Positions 47,144 to 59,187 of a DNA stretch of 64,000 nucleotides are shown piece by piece. The DNA is taken from positions 20,098,001 to 20,162,000 of the forward strand of contig NC_071347.1 in NCBI RefSeq assembly GCF_027744825.2, given 5' to 3'. The stretch comes from Synchiropus splendidus (lineage: Eukaryota > Chordata > Actinopteri > Syngnathiformes > Callionymidae). Below the pieces are notes generated by a model, which did no database searches, was not told where the DNA came from, and saw only the letters and a program-made list of their open reading frames with translations. The translations under genes were made by a program, and so were the position numbers. Each line of letters begins with the position of its first letter. Within the stretch, counting starts at the first letter, position 1.

Positions 47144-50100
47144 GTGTGTACCTGCTAGCACTCTGTTGACAGTGGAGTGTGTGGCCAGACCTGGTTGTCC
47201 TCGTTCATGGAAGATTCCAGCATACGGCAAATACTCTGGCAGCAGGAACCGCCTGTTCTCGGTGGAAACAGGAAGTTTAAACACAACTGTAAAGTCAGAC
47301 GAGGTGCAGCAGATCTTCAGTTAGCTCACCGAGGAACAAACCGTCCCAGTGAGGGTGCTGACATCCTCGCATTCCTCGGTGTGCGGTGCCGCGTTCGCTC
47401 TCCCTCCCTGAAACACAAACACAGTTGATGACCATCGGCCTGTCTCATGACCGACACATCACTGAGGACCAACTCACTCCAGCTCCTCGAAGTCCACTTC
47501 TCCTGTGTCAACGGCGCCGGGGGCGTGGCCTGTTGGTCCATCTGATGAGGTAGTCGATGAAGACATTGCCCTCAACCGGTTTTGTTGGTACCGCAGCGAG
47601 CGCTGGCGGATGCTGTCCCTCCTAGACAGAGACTGGATCAACCTCTGAGCGTAGTATGCTGCCGGAGACAACCTGGACACACACATGCTGCTTAGCATTT
47701 TGTTTTTGGAACGTGCAACCCGACCTGAAGGGATGGCTTAGCAACTGGGGTGTGGTGTTTCATATCAAAATATGCGACCTTGGCTGGCTGATTTTAGGGA
47801 CTGACACGTTAGTAACACAACCTGGATTTGGATAGTAACAGCGTGTTGGCATACCTAGCAGGGTCTGGGTAGATGGGATGGTCCCTTGAACTGGCCATGT
47901 CGTAGCGAGACAGCGACAAGAGCGACGTCTCCAAAAGTCGTCTGATTGACAAAGACGTTTTAGATTTTTCTTTTAAGACGAACATTCAACAACCTGGCTA
48001 TTGGTCAGAAAACAAAACACTATGAACAATGTAGGTGTCTCCATATTGATGAGGACACACTGAACATTCTAGCATTGACTCGGTGATCTGACCTTTCTAA
48101 CTGGACAACACTGTTATCTTGCAGAATTCTGCAACTATAATGCACCAGACTATCAAATTCATGACTTCCAGCTCATCAGCAGTGCACTTGCCGCTACTTT
48201 CAGAAGAGAGCTGCTGTAATGCATTACCCAAGGATTCTCCATTTAAACACTTCAGAACCAGTGTTTGATGTAGTGCAGAGCAAGATGGCGTTTGTATACT
48301 AGTCCATACCTCCTCAACGAGTCTTCATCGGGGGGATGGACAGGCATTTCCTGGGTTAAGGCTTCAGGTGGCTCTGGCACTTGTCCTGTGACTGTGTGTT
48401 GGTACAAGCGCGCCCACTGCGCCGTCTCCTGGTGGTACAGAAAACCAACAGGCTGCTGGATCTGCTGGCTGGGGGTGGTCACTGCAGGAAAGGTCAAGTT
48501 CTCTGCACCCGCAGGTGGGGGCGGGGGCTCACTCTGCTCAGCTCCATCCCCAGGCCTTCTCCCCTCCTCAGGCCATGTTGAAGAGGTTGAAGGAAAAGCT
48601 GAGGGCTCAGCAGAGGTGGAGGAGGCCTGGCTGGTGCGCTCCCAGCGTTGGGAGTCGTGATTGAACGTAAGTAGGTTGTGGCAAGCGCGACAGCGATTCA
48701 AGTGTCCACGGGAGGTAGGGGCAGGAGCATTATTTTCCAGACTGTGAGAACTGGGAGGAGGAGGGAGGGGTGGCTGATAGTGGATGATAGTTGGGGGGTT
48801 GTTGGATGAAGATGAGGGCCTGGGTCGTTCAGGGTCCAGGTTATTATTCAGTAACTCCTGGTTCTGTTCTTGACTCCTCTCCCCCATACTTGCACCTCCT
48901 GTGTTGCCCCCAAGTGGAGACTCTAGGTCCTGCATGCGGTCGAGCTCTAAAAAGTAGCGGCTTAAGTTACATTGCAGCACGTTACGGAATGAGGCAGAGT
49001 TGCTGCGTGAGCTGTCCCAAAAAGGGTGGTGGCCACTGCTGGTACCGGCACCATCCCGTAGGCCCGGTTCTCCTTGGTGGGAAAATCCCCGGCCTTCAGT
49101 GGCAGAGGTGTAAACAGGAGAGTGAGAGGAGCCTTCCTGCTGACGCAGCACAGACAAGAGGCTCACGGACGACGAAGATGAGGTCCTGGGGGGCAGCATG
49201 GCTGGTCCTTGCCCCCCATCCCTCATACTTAGAAGGTCGCGAGTCCAATCCGGCCCTGGTCTGCTTGCCAGGTCTGAATTGTTCTGGGGGGTGGGGTTCA
49301 AAGATGAACCAGCACTATAGTAAACAGAGGTGAAGGCTGATATCCGGTCAGAGGGAGGGCGGGGTTCTGTGCGGGCCGATGAAAAACTTGAAGGAGTAGG
49401 AGTTTCTGTTTGGGCCTGTGGGTCGGTGGGAACGGCAGCTGTCCCATCAGCAGCGAGGGAGGGGTTACGATTTGCAGAGCATCGACTACAAAGACAAACC
49501 AGGCCCAAGTGCTGCGTGCAGCCAGGGAAGGGTGGGCCATGTTCAGAATTTGGGTACTGTGGTAAAGGCATACTAGGAGGATCCCCCAAACTCCCACTTG
49601 TCTCAGAGTGAACACGTGAAGAATCAGAGCCCTGTGGTGCCCCTGGGGGGCGTGATGATAAAATGTGCAGGAAGTTATGGAGGATTGGGGTCCGCCGCAC
49701 TGGTTGGGAGGGAATGAGCGCTCGCTGACGGAAGTGAGGCATCTCCACACTGTCCATTGGAACCTCAGAGTCCTCGTCGTTCTAGAGCAAACACACAAAC
49801 CCAGGTCAACGGCATGCATGGACAGACTAAACACACATGAACAAACTACAAACAAATGTATTCTCACCTGCTGATTGGATGGGTTGACAATTGCCGTCAG
49901 CAGATTGTGACCCAAGGGGTCAAACCGCACCAACCTGAATCACAAAATACACTCAGAAGGTGACTCTTTCTCATACTGTGACCTCACTGTTGCGCGAGTA
50001 ACACAGCAAGAATAAAAAACCCCACCTGACTCGTTCTGTGTCGCTACCAGTCTTGACCACAGCAAAAGGTTCTGGTCTGCTCCAATCCCAGAAGTGAAGC

Positions 50101-50815
50101 TCGTTGTTAGTAGCGATGAGTAGCAGCTGAGCAGTGGGGTGGAACGCCAGCGAGGCGATGGCCACGTTACTTTCTGTGAACCAGCTCTCGCTTCCACCCT
50201 AAAGGACACAAGACATGCTGAATACCTGAGTTGTCGCCGATCAGACTGACTCGGTGAACTTACATGTAGGTCCCAGATCCGGACCTCTCCATCAAGGCAC
50301 CCTGAGGCCACGAGGCCTGGGATGGTGGGGTGAAAAGTAACACACCAGGGGGTCCGCCGGTGGCCCACCAGTGAGTGGAGGCACTTGCCTGTTTTGACCT
50401 CTGTGATGTAGATGTTGTGGTTGACATGAGTGGATGCCATCAAAGTCCTGACACACAGAGCACAACATGAGCATAGCATACCACCGGATTTTTTTGGCTG
50501 CTCAACAGTCAACAGGAAAATCTGTCGACTGTCTCAGTGTGTCATACCTGTCAGGACTGAAGGCAAGAAGGAAAGTAGACCGAGGACTGTCTGGTAGCTC
50601 CACCTTCTGCCTCATACATAAAAAGACAATTGGTGAATTTATGCATTCACAGTGGGTGTGCATGTGCTGGGGAGTGTGTCTGTCACCTGACTCTGCCACT
50701 TCATCCATCTGACCTTCTCCTCCACCAGCAGCTGCAGAAGTCTCTGCGAGCCACATGTTCGAGACCCTTGTTGCCGGCCTACAAGGATCTTAACAGAGTT
50801 CTGACGTGCCGCCAT
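43050..50815 (-). CDS. ambra1: AMBRA1, WD40 autophagy and cullin-4 adaptor protein
   Basis: AMBRA1 promotes autophagy through Beclin-1/ULK1 and is a DDB1-cullin-4 substrate receptor for D-type cyclins. Eighteen exons run from ATG 50815 ([20 protein letters not shown]) to TAG 43050: 50815-50687, 50606-50548, 50447-50264, 50198-50026, 49934-49868, 49781-48310, 47941-47855, 47672-47478, 47407-47330, 47252-47152, 46159-46049, 45968-45780, 45127-44973, 44898-44761, 44201-44097, 44035-43725, 43656-43576, 43485-43050. The N-terminal WD40 part has [31 protein letters not shown] and [16 protein letters not shown], nearly identical to human. The 1.47-kb exon encodes a disordered Ser/Pro region. C-terminal repeats ([23 protein letters not shown]) complete the propeller. 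Two dynein light-chain TQT motifs lie 12 residues apart ([17 protein letters not shown]). The last exon has [16 protein letters not shown] and a CAG-coded Ser run. Exon ends are predicted from splice sites. Confidence 0.94.
43096..43128. repeat. ambra1: (CTG)n trinucleotide run inside ambra1 last exon
   Basis: About eleven uninterrupted CTG units on the plus strand, read on the coding strand as AGC codons to give a poly-serine stretch near the AMBRA1 C-terminus. Confidence 0.9.
44202..44760. other. ambra1 intron, nothing further seen
   Basis: A 559-bp intron with AT-rich sequence and no recognisable repeat or exon. Confidence 0.6.
45128..45779. other. ambra1 intron with (GT)n microsatellite
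   Basis: A 652-bp intron. A (GT)n tract is at about 45157-45196, and an (ATT)n-like tract with CAATAAACATTATTATTATT is at 45517-45540. Confidence 0.7.
46160..47151. other. ambra1 intron with long (GT)n and fish repeat fragment
   Basis: A 992-bp intron. Two (GT)n blocks at about 47070-47150 are split by TACCTG. At about 46655-46975 the words CCGATACTGGTCCGATATGA (written here near 46663) and TTGGCACATCCTTATT resemble a common fish element with GTATCGGTGCATCC-like ends. The latter is tentative. Confidence 0.5.
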
Positions 50816-52951
50816 GCCACTGTTTTCTGACTGGCTAGTTAATGTTGCCCATCAATGCAGAGTCTAGACTGGGTGGCCAAAGGAGGGCAGTTAGAACAAA
50901 CAGTTGGCAAGTCTGTATAAAAACATGGAAGGGCCTAAAAGCACATTTCTTGATAAATTGCCTCCATTGATGAATACAACAGTCTGAGCATAAGGTAAGA
51001 TTAAGAAATGGGACAACAAGGAACAAATTATTTAATTTGAGGAACGATCCGAGGCTATGACTATTCAGATCCTGGAATTTTTAAAAGCATTCTTCAACAT
51101 TAGGAGATAGGTTTGTTGGCATTTGTGCCGCTATGGCATTTACATCCAGGGTTGTTTTGAAGGACACTTGTCCATTGGGAGATTTTGGTGGGGGTGGACT
51201 GAAGGTTTGCTCTAGTGACTTCATGAGTTACTTGAAATTTGGAAAGCATCACTTTACAGCAGAAATGTAATTGGTCAATGTTTTCTTAAGAAACACAGAA
51301 TGTCTGCCCACGAAAAAGGTACCCAAGTAATCTAATGCAATTTATAATTGTAAATGCCTGCAATATGCATCAGAGTACAGAAGGAAACCATCCATAAACC
51401 CAACATGAATAACAAATTACCCCTAAACTAAGTCCATCAATGGAATGTTTCTCAGACAAAAATACAAACGCTGGGATTTGGGCAGGATTTTAGTGGTTAC
51501 CAATTAGTTATTGCTATATCCAGACAAAACCTAACAAATAAACTGTAGACGATCGAACATATTTATGGGCAGATTTGAACTCCACTTTCTTCATTACTGT
51601 ATTTCAATATGTTTAAGTTAAACGTTTTTGTGACACTTGTACTTGAGTGTATAGTCCAGTGCTCAGCATAAATTACTGGAGGACTGACTCTTCATCGAAA
51701 TGTAAATCCCCCCCCAAAAAATCTATACCCGATACCAAGCAGATTGAAACAAAACTTTTTGGTCTCACCCAAACACCAATAACAACAATAGAGATACGGA
51801 TGACAAGAGGATGCGGCCAATTTAGAGCCGCCAGGCGTAAAATTTCGATTCCTTACCAACAGCTAACGCTGGCAGTCTAAAACCATACAGAACCTGGAAG
51901 TTGATATGGATGTGTTTGTTGTTTTTAGGAAAACAAAGGACGCAAGAAGACTCTGGTCAGAAATCTGTCGATTACTATCGTTCAATATAGGAACAAAGCA
52001 AACCCCACCTTTTTGGTATCCGGAAAAGCGGGACAAACAAAGCCTAATTGTCGTTAGAATACACACTCAACAATGAAACTGATGACACACAGCTCAACAT
52101 TAATTACAATGACTTAAACGAAGCCACTTCTGAGAATGCTACCACAGAAAAGCTAACACGCTGCCGCGTCTTCGATATGATTTAGATCTAAATCCATTAA
52201 AGTTCGTCTTCAAAACACATAATGGGAAAGAAACAATAGCCTTAAGTTGAGTACGGGTTTACATGAACTACGCAAAGAGAATAGGAGAATCAAACGACTA
52301 ACAGTCGCGAGGCCTACCTGTCAACTGCTAGCGCCGCCGTGCTAACAGCTAGCTTATCACGGAAAGAAAAAAAAGCGTTTGAAGAAAAATATCCGATTTA
52401 GTCTCGTCCTGAGCAGAATTTCACAGGCTTCAGTTGTTTTCTATATATAACTACATCCACATTCAGATAGTCCAGGAGAATCCAGGGGAATTAAGGCACC
52501 GGTTCAGTAATATTAGCTGCCGAGAGCGAACCGATGCTGCGTAACTAGCTAGCTGCTAGCCACCCACAGGACTACTAAACGAACACCGAGGCCACCTTAT
52601 CATCGATTCTAGAAGTCTATATTTAAGAAAGCACTCGATTCACTGGCATTTGAGTGCGATCTTCTATTTCACCACTATTCAAATATAATCAGAGGTGAAC
52701 CAATAAGACATATACCGAGAGAGTCCCTGTAATAATCCAAAATTAAAAACTATAAGGAGTCTTAGTTTGATTACAAATCCCACGCAATATTAATTCGAAA
52801 TTCCTAAAAGTGCTTCATAAGATTACTTCATGACAAAGCAATTGCATGAAATTGAATTCTACTTTTTTATGCAGTCAAGATTGTTGATTTAATCAGATTA
52901 TTTGCGTCTTGCATGTAGTGATTAACAACACTTGCAGTTTTACTTTGGATG
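50816..52951 (-). promoter_or_regulatory. ambra1: ambra1 5' UTR, first intron and upstream region
   Basis: No coding exon was seen before the ATG at 50815. A likely non-coding first exon ends near 52321, with minus-strand donor CAGTTGACAG|GTAGGC, and would begin in the CpG-richer stretch near 52500-52560. That leaves a 1.5-kb first intron. Beyond about 52600 lies AT-rich intergenic DNA up to the nox5 poly(A) signal at 52952. Confidence 0.4.
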
Positions 52952-52957
52952 TTTATT
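52952..52957 (-). promoter_or_regulatory. nox5: nox5 poly(A) signal
   Basis: Minus-strand AATAAA about 475 bases past the nox5 stop. Confidence 0.55.
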
Positions 52958-53431
52958 TAAACACATTTAAACGAAACAATGACTCTTGGAAGAGGAAACC
53001 ATCAGAAAGAGTTATTTTAACTCCAAGCCTTAGTGTGGAGAGGTTCATGTAGCCTGCTTCTGTAACCGCGAGATGATGCTGTCAAGCTGTTCCATTGCCG
53101 TTCCGACTAACTACACGTGTAATGAAAAGGTGTAATGATCAGATTAGGAGCCTAGCAGATACTCATGGAGGTACAGTTGTGTATCTTGGAAACCAGAGTG
53201 ATGCTGTGGGTCATGCACAGTTAAAACTTTACAACAACTAATCCAAGACACAATGAAAAGAAAACAAACATCGACAGTCAATTGTTTTTCATTCACCAGA
53301 CATTTTTTTAATCAGGCAAAAGAAATTAACTCAACCTGAACATTAGATGACATGACTGATCAGCTTTTACGTCTTGCTTTCTCACAGTAAACATGAACAT
53401 TCTACTCATGTTGTGAAGCCGACACACTCGT

Positions 53432-56400
53432 CTAGAAGTTCTCCTTGTAGAAGTTAAAGTTAAAATGCTCACACTGAGCTTTGATCACTTTGGCGAGGGC
53501 TGGGGAGCCACAGTAGAAGACGTGAACTTTTCCTTTGTTCTCCTGCGCCACCTTCTGGAACACCTGGCACATTACAAGCACATCTGTCACATGATGGTGT
53601 TGGATGTCACATGAAAGGACCCACAAGTGTGACCAACCTTGCCCCACTCTGGGCGGCCTGGTTGAGTTCTGGTCCTCAGTCCCGTGATTGAGTCTCTTTT
53701 CTCCTTCTTAGCCAATAGGTCCAGCGCCATCTGCAGGCCGATGGCTTTCATGTCGTTTTTACTGAGTGCTGAAGTCATGTACATGTGCATCTCCAGGAAC
53801 CGCCCTGAGACCCCGGATCGGTCAGTTTAATGTACACCCGATCCAACTAGGACTCAGACACACTCACCTTCAGGCTCCTCATCAGCCTGATCCATTTCCA
53901 GTTTGGTCAGGAGACTGACAAACCACTCAAAGGATTTCTGGTCTCTGTTGATCCAGATGAAGTCCACCTGAAAAGAGCACGGCAGCCGATAATGTCGGAT
54001 CAAACGCCGTGCAAGCTGCAGGCGAAACACAAGTTGCACCCTCAGACACATCAATTACCTTGCGGAGCTTCATCTCGCTGTCTTTGATATTCTCGCACCA
54101 GGAGTAGTTACAGTTGGGACAGTTCTGCTTCCTGCGTCGATACCTTCATCACAGAATCAGAGCAGAGTTTGCTGGTTCAGGATCTCACTGTTATCCACCT
54201 CCTGCTCACATCAACGTCCAGATCTCTCGTAAAAATGAGTGGCCTCACCTATACATGATGCTCTGCAGGATGGAGGCAAATGGTGTGATACCGATGCCGG
54301 CTCCGATCAGAACCGCATGTTCCGATGCGAATATCTGTCTGGTCGGTGTTCCGTACGGGCCGTCGATGTAACACTGCCATGAAAACAACACACTAGTATC
54401 GCATGAAGAAGCTTTACCGGAAGATGATGTCATCAAAGGCTCACCTTGATGTTGCAGAATCTGTGGTTCTCACCAAACTTTACTGAAGCCTAGGAGACAT
54501 CAACTTGAATCAGTGACTACAGAAACTGAAATCCTGAAAGTCAAATGCACGGAGGGATCTGGATCTGTTTTAAGAGGTTCTGAAAACACACAGCACATCT
54601 TCTGAACCGCACCTCTCTAGTGGGTTGAGCCTCTCCTCTCTCTACAGGCCCCAACTCATCAGTAGAAGAGGCCGAGGGTGGCGTGGATTCAGTGCCCGGG
54701 AAGTGAACCAGGCTAGAGGATCGAGAGCCGTTCTGCCGGTACATTGTGAGCTCAACAGCATCATCTTCATTAGATGCGACCGCCCCGTTAGTGTTGCCGA
54801 ACAGATCTTCCTGCTGAAGGATCCGGAGTGAATGTGAGCGGGAGCTGCCGCGGTTGGACCATCTCACGGGTGATTCTGACCTGAGCATTGGTCAGCTGTT
54901 TGGACCTCAGACTTGCCGTCATGCGTTTTGGACCCACTGCTTCTTCGGGCTGCCTGAAGTACTCATAGAGCCTGTTGGTCCATTGGCCCATGGAGCGGAT
55001 GTGTAGCCACATGGTGTCTAGAAGAGAGGAGCGTTAGGCCTCCTCTGACACGACGCTTGAGAAGCTGGGCGACCGCAGCACCGACCTGGCTGCTCAGGAG
55101 CGCTGCTGATGGTGAATGGATGCCATTCATACTTGGCTATGACCGGGATGTTGATGTAGACGTAGTCACCTGGTTTGAAGTGGAAGAACTGAGGACGTCG
55201 GATCACCAGGTGAGTCACCTACACACCAGGTGCAAGACCAAAAGAACTGTTGGTGAATAATCGGTCAAATGATATGAACTAATACTTGCAGGTCAGCTGG
55301 CCTCATCGAGGTCCAAAATAACGTATGAATTTCGGAAATAGTTCCGGAACAATAATCTCTCCCCGACATCCGGAAAAACAAAGCACTGAGGTGCCATTGA
55401 CATTGGATTGATAACGTCGACAACAAAATTTCGTCAACATCAAAATCTGTGCGTCGATGAGTCATGTTGCTGTTGGTGTAAACACACACGGGCAGCAGGA
55501 TGGGCATCGAGAACTGGCTGTTATTTAGAAGCAGTGAGGAATTATCACATTCTCTGGAATCATTAAGGTATGTTCATTACTGTTCTTTAAATTAATTAGA
55601 ACCGGAGCTCTCTGTCAACTGATTTATTCTTCGTGCTTCACAGGGTTAATACATGTTCCTGGATTATGTCTCATTATTTTAATATACTTGTTTAATAATG
55701 TATGGTGTCGGAGTATCGCAGCGAGATGATTTAAGCAACTTTAGGTTAAACAGAAATTCAAAATAGGTCCAAACAACGGTAACTAGGAAGACTGACCTTA
55801 GATGGCAGCAGGTTCACTTCCACGATATAAAGACCCCCAATCCGAGACACAGCGATGCCAATGATTTTTTCCAGCAGGAAGATGAGACCCGGAGCCACGA
55901 ACCACTTCCAAAAGTTAGCACAGTGGACCATGAGGAGGGACCAGACCCAGACATAGGACAGGTGGGACCAGTAGAAGACCTGGGATAACAAAGACTTAGA
56001 AAAACTGGAGGTGCCAGCAATGTCTGCTCATGAGGTTCTGATACCTCGAAGTGTCCACTGCGGCGGACGAAGGTGCTGGAGCAGAGGACCATCAGACAGA
56101 TGAGCACTTGGAGGACCACTCCTGTCAGCGAGGCAGTGCCCTTCACCCAGCCGATGCCAGGCCTGGTGGTCAGGAGGTACTCCCAAAGAGAGAACTCGCT
56201 CTTTTCTGACATCTTGACTGAAACACGCCAAGCAACACACAAGCTTGTTGGATGCTCCTCTGCACTGTCTCCTCATGAGCACCAGAGGCACATTGAATAA
56301 GAACATTCCACAAGCTATCAAGGGTTGCTGGGAGTCCAATTCTATCTAAATCGTAAAGCGGAGAAGCTAGGGGGATGAGGTGAAGGACAGTAATGTGCTA

Positions 56401-57608
56401 AAGGGAAAAACCCAATGAAGAAGGGCAAAGAGAAGTACCAAAGTTGAAGATATGGGCAGTGGTATGGACCAACGTATAGCAAAGAATGGCGTAGCCCACA
56501 ATGGTGTGCAGTAGGATGTTCTGGTCCAGGGGTAGGACCCGAACCACCCAGGTGGCTCGAAGCCACGTCAGGCAGCGGCGCAGCATCAGTACCTGAGATC
56601 ATGAGACCATTTATGATCCATGCCAAAGCAAACACTATCTACTCAGGTTGTTACCATGACGAACGTGCAGTTGAAGTTGAGGCACTGGCCGCAGCCCTTG
56701 GCAATCATGTACCAACCCCCACCCTGGCGGTGCTGCATGGCAGCCATGATGAAGAGCAGCAGGCTGACGCAGGCGTACACACACAGGAAGAGGAGCTTTC
56801 GGCTGTTGTTCTGCCAGTAGACCCTGGTCAGGTACCTCGGAGTCCGGCGCTTTTTCTGATCGGTCTCTGGAGGCTTCAACCAGTTGGCAGCACTAACAAC
56901 AGAACAAAGCGAAGCTCATCCTCCTCCTCCTCCTCCTCCTCTTCATGTTTAGCTCCTCAAGCTGACCTGATGGTGAGGTTCTCCATGACCTCAGGGAAGT
57001 TCTCCAGCTCTGCCTTGAGCTCCTCAAAGGTGATAGCGCCGCTGTTATCTTTGTCTGCAGACTCAAAGAGCGCCATCGTCAAGTCGTCCAGCTTCTCATC
57101 TGGCAGAGAGATGGCACTCTCACGAAGGCAGGACTTCAACACTGTTCGAAGCTCGTCCGGGTCGATGGACCCGCTACCTGCATGTAGAAGACACTGAGAG
57201 CACAGATCTTTGTAACGGTACGACCTGTAGATGGGTGTGGTTTGGGGCGGAGTCTGACCATCCACATCATAAACCTGGAACAGGAAGCGCAGCTTGTCTG
57301 TCTCACTTCCATGTATTAGGAGGTCGAGAGCCTTCAGAAGTTCCTCCAGACTGATGCTACTGCTGCCGTCCGAGTCGAAGAGAGAGAAGAATCGTTCTGC
57401 GAAGAATGACTGGGAGAGAATGCCTTCTAAAACAGTCTCTCGAAGGACGCACAATTGCCAAGTGGACCACTTGAAATTTATTACTGACCTCTTTGACCTT
57501 CAGTGCAGTCTTAAACTCATCAAGGTCAATCTCTTTATCTTCTCCTGCGATGTTCTCAAACTGTTGCGTTACCCATTCCAGCCAGCGGGCGTCTTCGTCC
57601 GCGCTCAT
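53432..57608 (-). CDS. nox5: NADPH oxidase 5, calcium-activated
   Basis: NOX5 makes superoxide by passing electrons from NADPH through FAD and two haems across the membrane, switched on by calcium. Sixteen exons: 57608-57489, 57410-57259, 57177-56967, 56892-56655, 56592-56439, 56217-56045, 55979-55797, 55218-55087, 55017-54881, 54813-54613, 54489-54445, 54374-54249, 54143-54059, 53967-53868, 53804-53638, 53563-53432. The start MSADEDARWLEWVTQQF leads into EF-hands (FDSDGSSSISLEE, DVDGSGSIDPDE, ADKDNSGAITFEE). The membrane core has haem-ligand histidines in LLHTIVGYAILCYTLVHTTA. The FAD site is HPFTISSAPEQP and the NADPH sites YIDGPYGTPTRQIFASEHAV and GAGIGITPFASILQSIMYR. The C-terminus CGSPALAKVIKAQCEH...YKENF matches NOX5. 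Exon 54813-54613 adds a 67-residue acidic/Ser-rich insert between the FAD and NADPH lobes. A 5' non-coding exon may end near 58632. Confidence 0.95.
55219..55796. other. nox5 intron, nothing further seen
   Basis: A 578-bp intron, the longest in nox5, AT-rich in its central part. No repeat recognised with confidence. Confidence 0.6.
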
Positions 57609-59187
57609 GGTGAGGTTCTGAAATGGGAAAACATGAGACTGAAAACTGCTGTGGATGTTTGGACAAGCCACTGGCTGTTGTTCCGCACAGGAAGTATCCA
57701 GCACAGCAGCAAGGAAACCGCCCTGGATGGGTTGACTGAATCAGCAAGTTTCATCCTTCAGTTACCTGAAATTGTAAATGTTTGTCTGTGAACAAAAGGC
57801 ACTGTCATCTACCAGCACAGTCGTGAGGTCACAGTCAAGTCATTAAATAATTTTGCTTGAAGCATTTGTTATGATTGATATTTCATTGACATTTCATCTT
57901 TTGTTTTATAGACAATTTCAGGATTGCTGGTAAAAATAAAAATGACGAGAAAGAAATACACATTGAAAATCAAATTTGCAAATATGAAACAATCTAAAAT
58001 GGTAAATGGAACTCTCATATAACAATCTCAGAAAATAATTATTGTTCCATAAGATCAAAAACATTTGAAACAAAAACAAAAACAAAAACACACACACACA
58101 CACACACATATATATATCCACAAAAAGACATTTATATGACTTATTGCAATAATTTAAATAAAATGAATACATGAAAATAAAGATAACAGTAAATCAAACA
58201 AAACAAGAAGAAAATTAAGTATATGTAAGTAAATATAATAAAATGGATGTTAGCTGTATTGACAGAGAATAAAAATAAAAAATAGAATTGTGTAATCATA
58301 AAATAAAAACGGAAAATACCTCAATAAAAACCGTGGAACATTTCTATGTGCAGTTTGACCTAATGAGACCCGGAGAATTACAGGCAGGACCACTTGAGGC
58401 CCTTAAGCCACGACTTGCTCAGTTCTGCCCTTTACTATTATTGCAAGCCATAATAATTGAAAAATCCAACAAATTTGAATCACACATTGAGGCCATAGAC
58501 GGTGTATTAATCAGAACATTAGTTATTTCTAATCAAGACCAGGAAGACTAGTCACTTCAATCATATTAGTCCAGAACACTGGAATCACTAATCATTATTA
58601 ATATTTACTTGCAGTAGTCGTTTATCTTACCTTCAGTCTTTCCTCCACAGAGATCTTCCACACTTACTCTTCCAGTCAGCTGCGGGTGACATCTCCCAAC
58701 CAAGCAGCGGTCATTAGAATTTTGAGACCCGCCCACTAACAGATTCTCTCACTCACCACAAAGAGAGAAGAGTAATTTCCATCAGAGGGCGCTCTGTACT
58801 CAGTGTTGCTGGGGATTGAAGCGCTTGTAATTCTGAACGGCGTCACCATGGCACTACATACCGAGTTTTGCGAGTGAGCAGGAAGATCATGGCCTTTACG
58901 AGTGCATGTAATGGTCTTCAGAAAAACAAGAATATATACAATGGCAATTTAAAAACACATGTTTGAGTAAAAAAAATGTGCAAGAAACAGTTCTGCATTG
59001 TCATATACACAACAGATAATATTCCAGATCGTCATCTACAGCCACTATCATCCACCACTCACTCTAACATCAAGCCAGGACAGTATTTTACTGAGAAACA
59101 GAGGCAGAAATGACCAGTTTCCTTGTGTTTTTTTCTACAACATGATAGTCCACAGTGTCACACGACTTGGTTAGTGGGAGTGGGACA
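57609..59187. other. nox5 upstream region and rpgrip1 3' UTR
   Basis: Contains the nox5 5' UTR and promoter (a possible 5' exon near 58632-58700, with donor GACTGAAG|GTAAGA on the minus strand). It also contains the rpgrip1 3' UTR. A (CA)n/(AT)n tract is at about 58088-58117 and an AAAAAC repeat just before it. No canonical poly(A) hexamer for rpgrip1 was found close to its stop. Confidence 0.45.
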
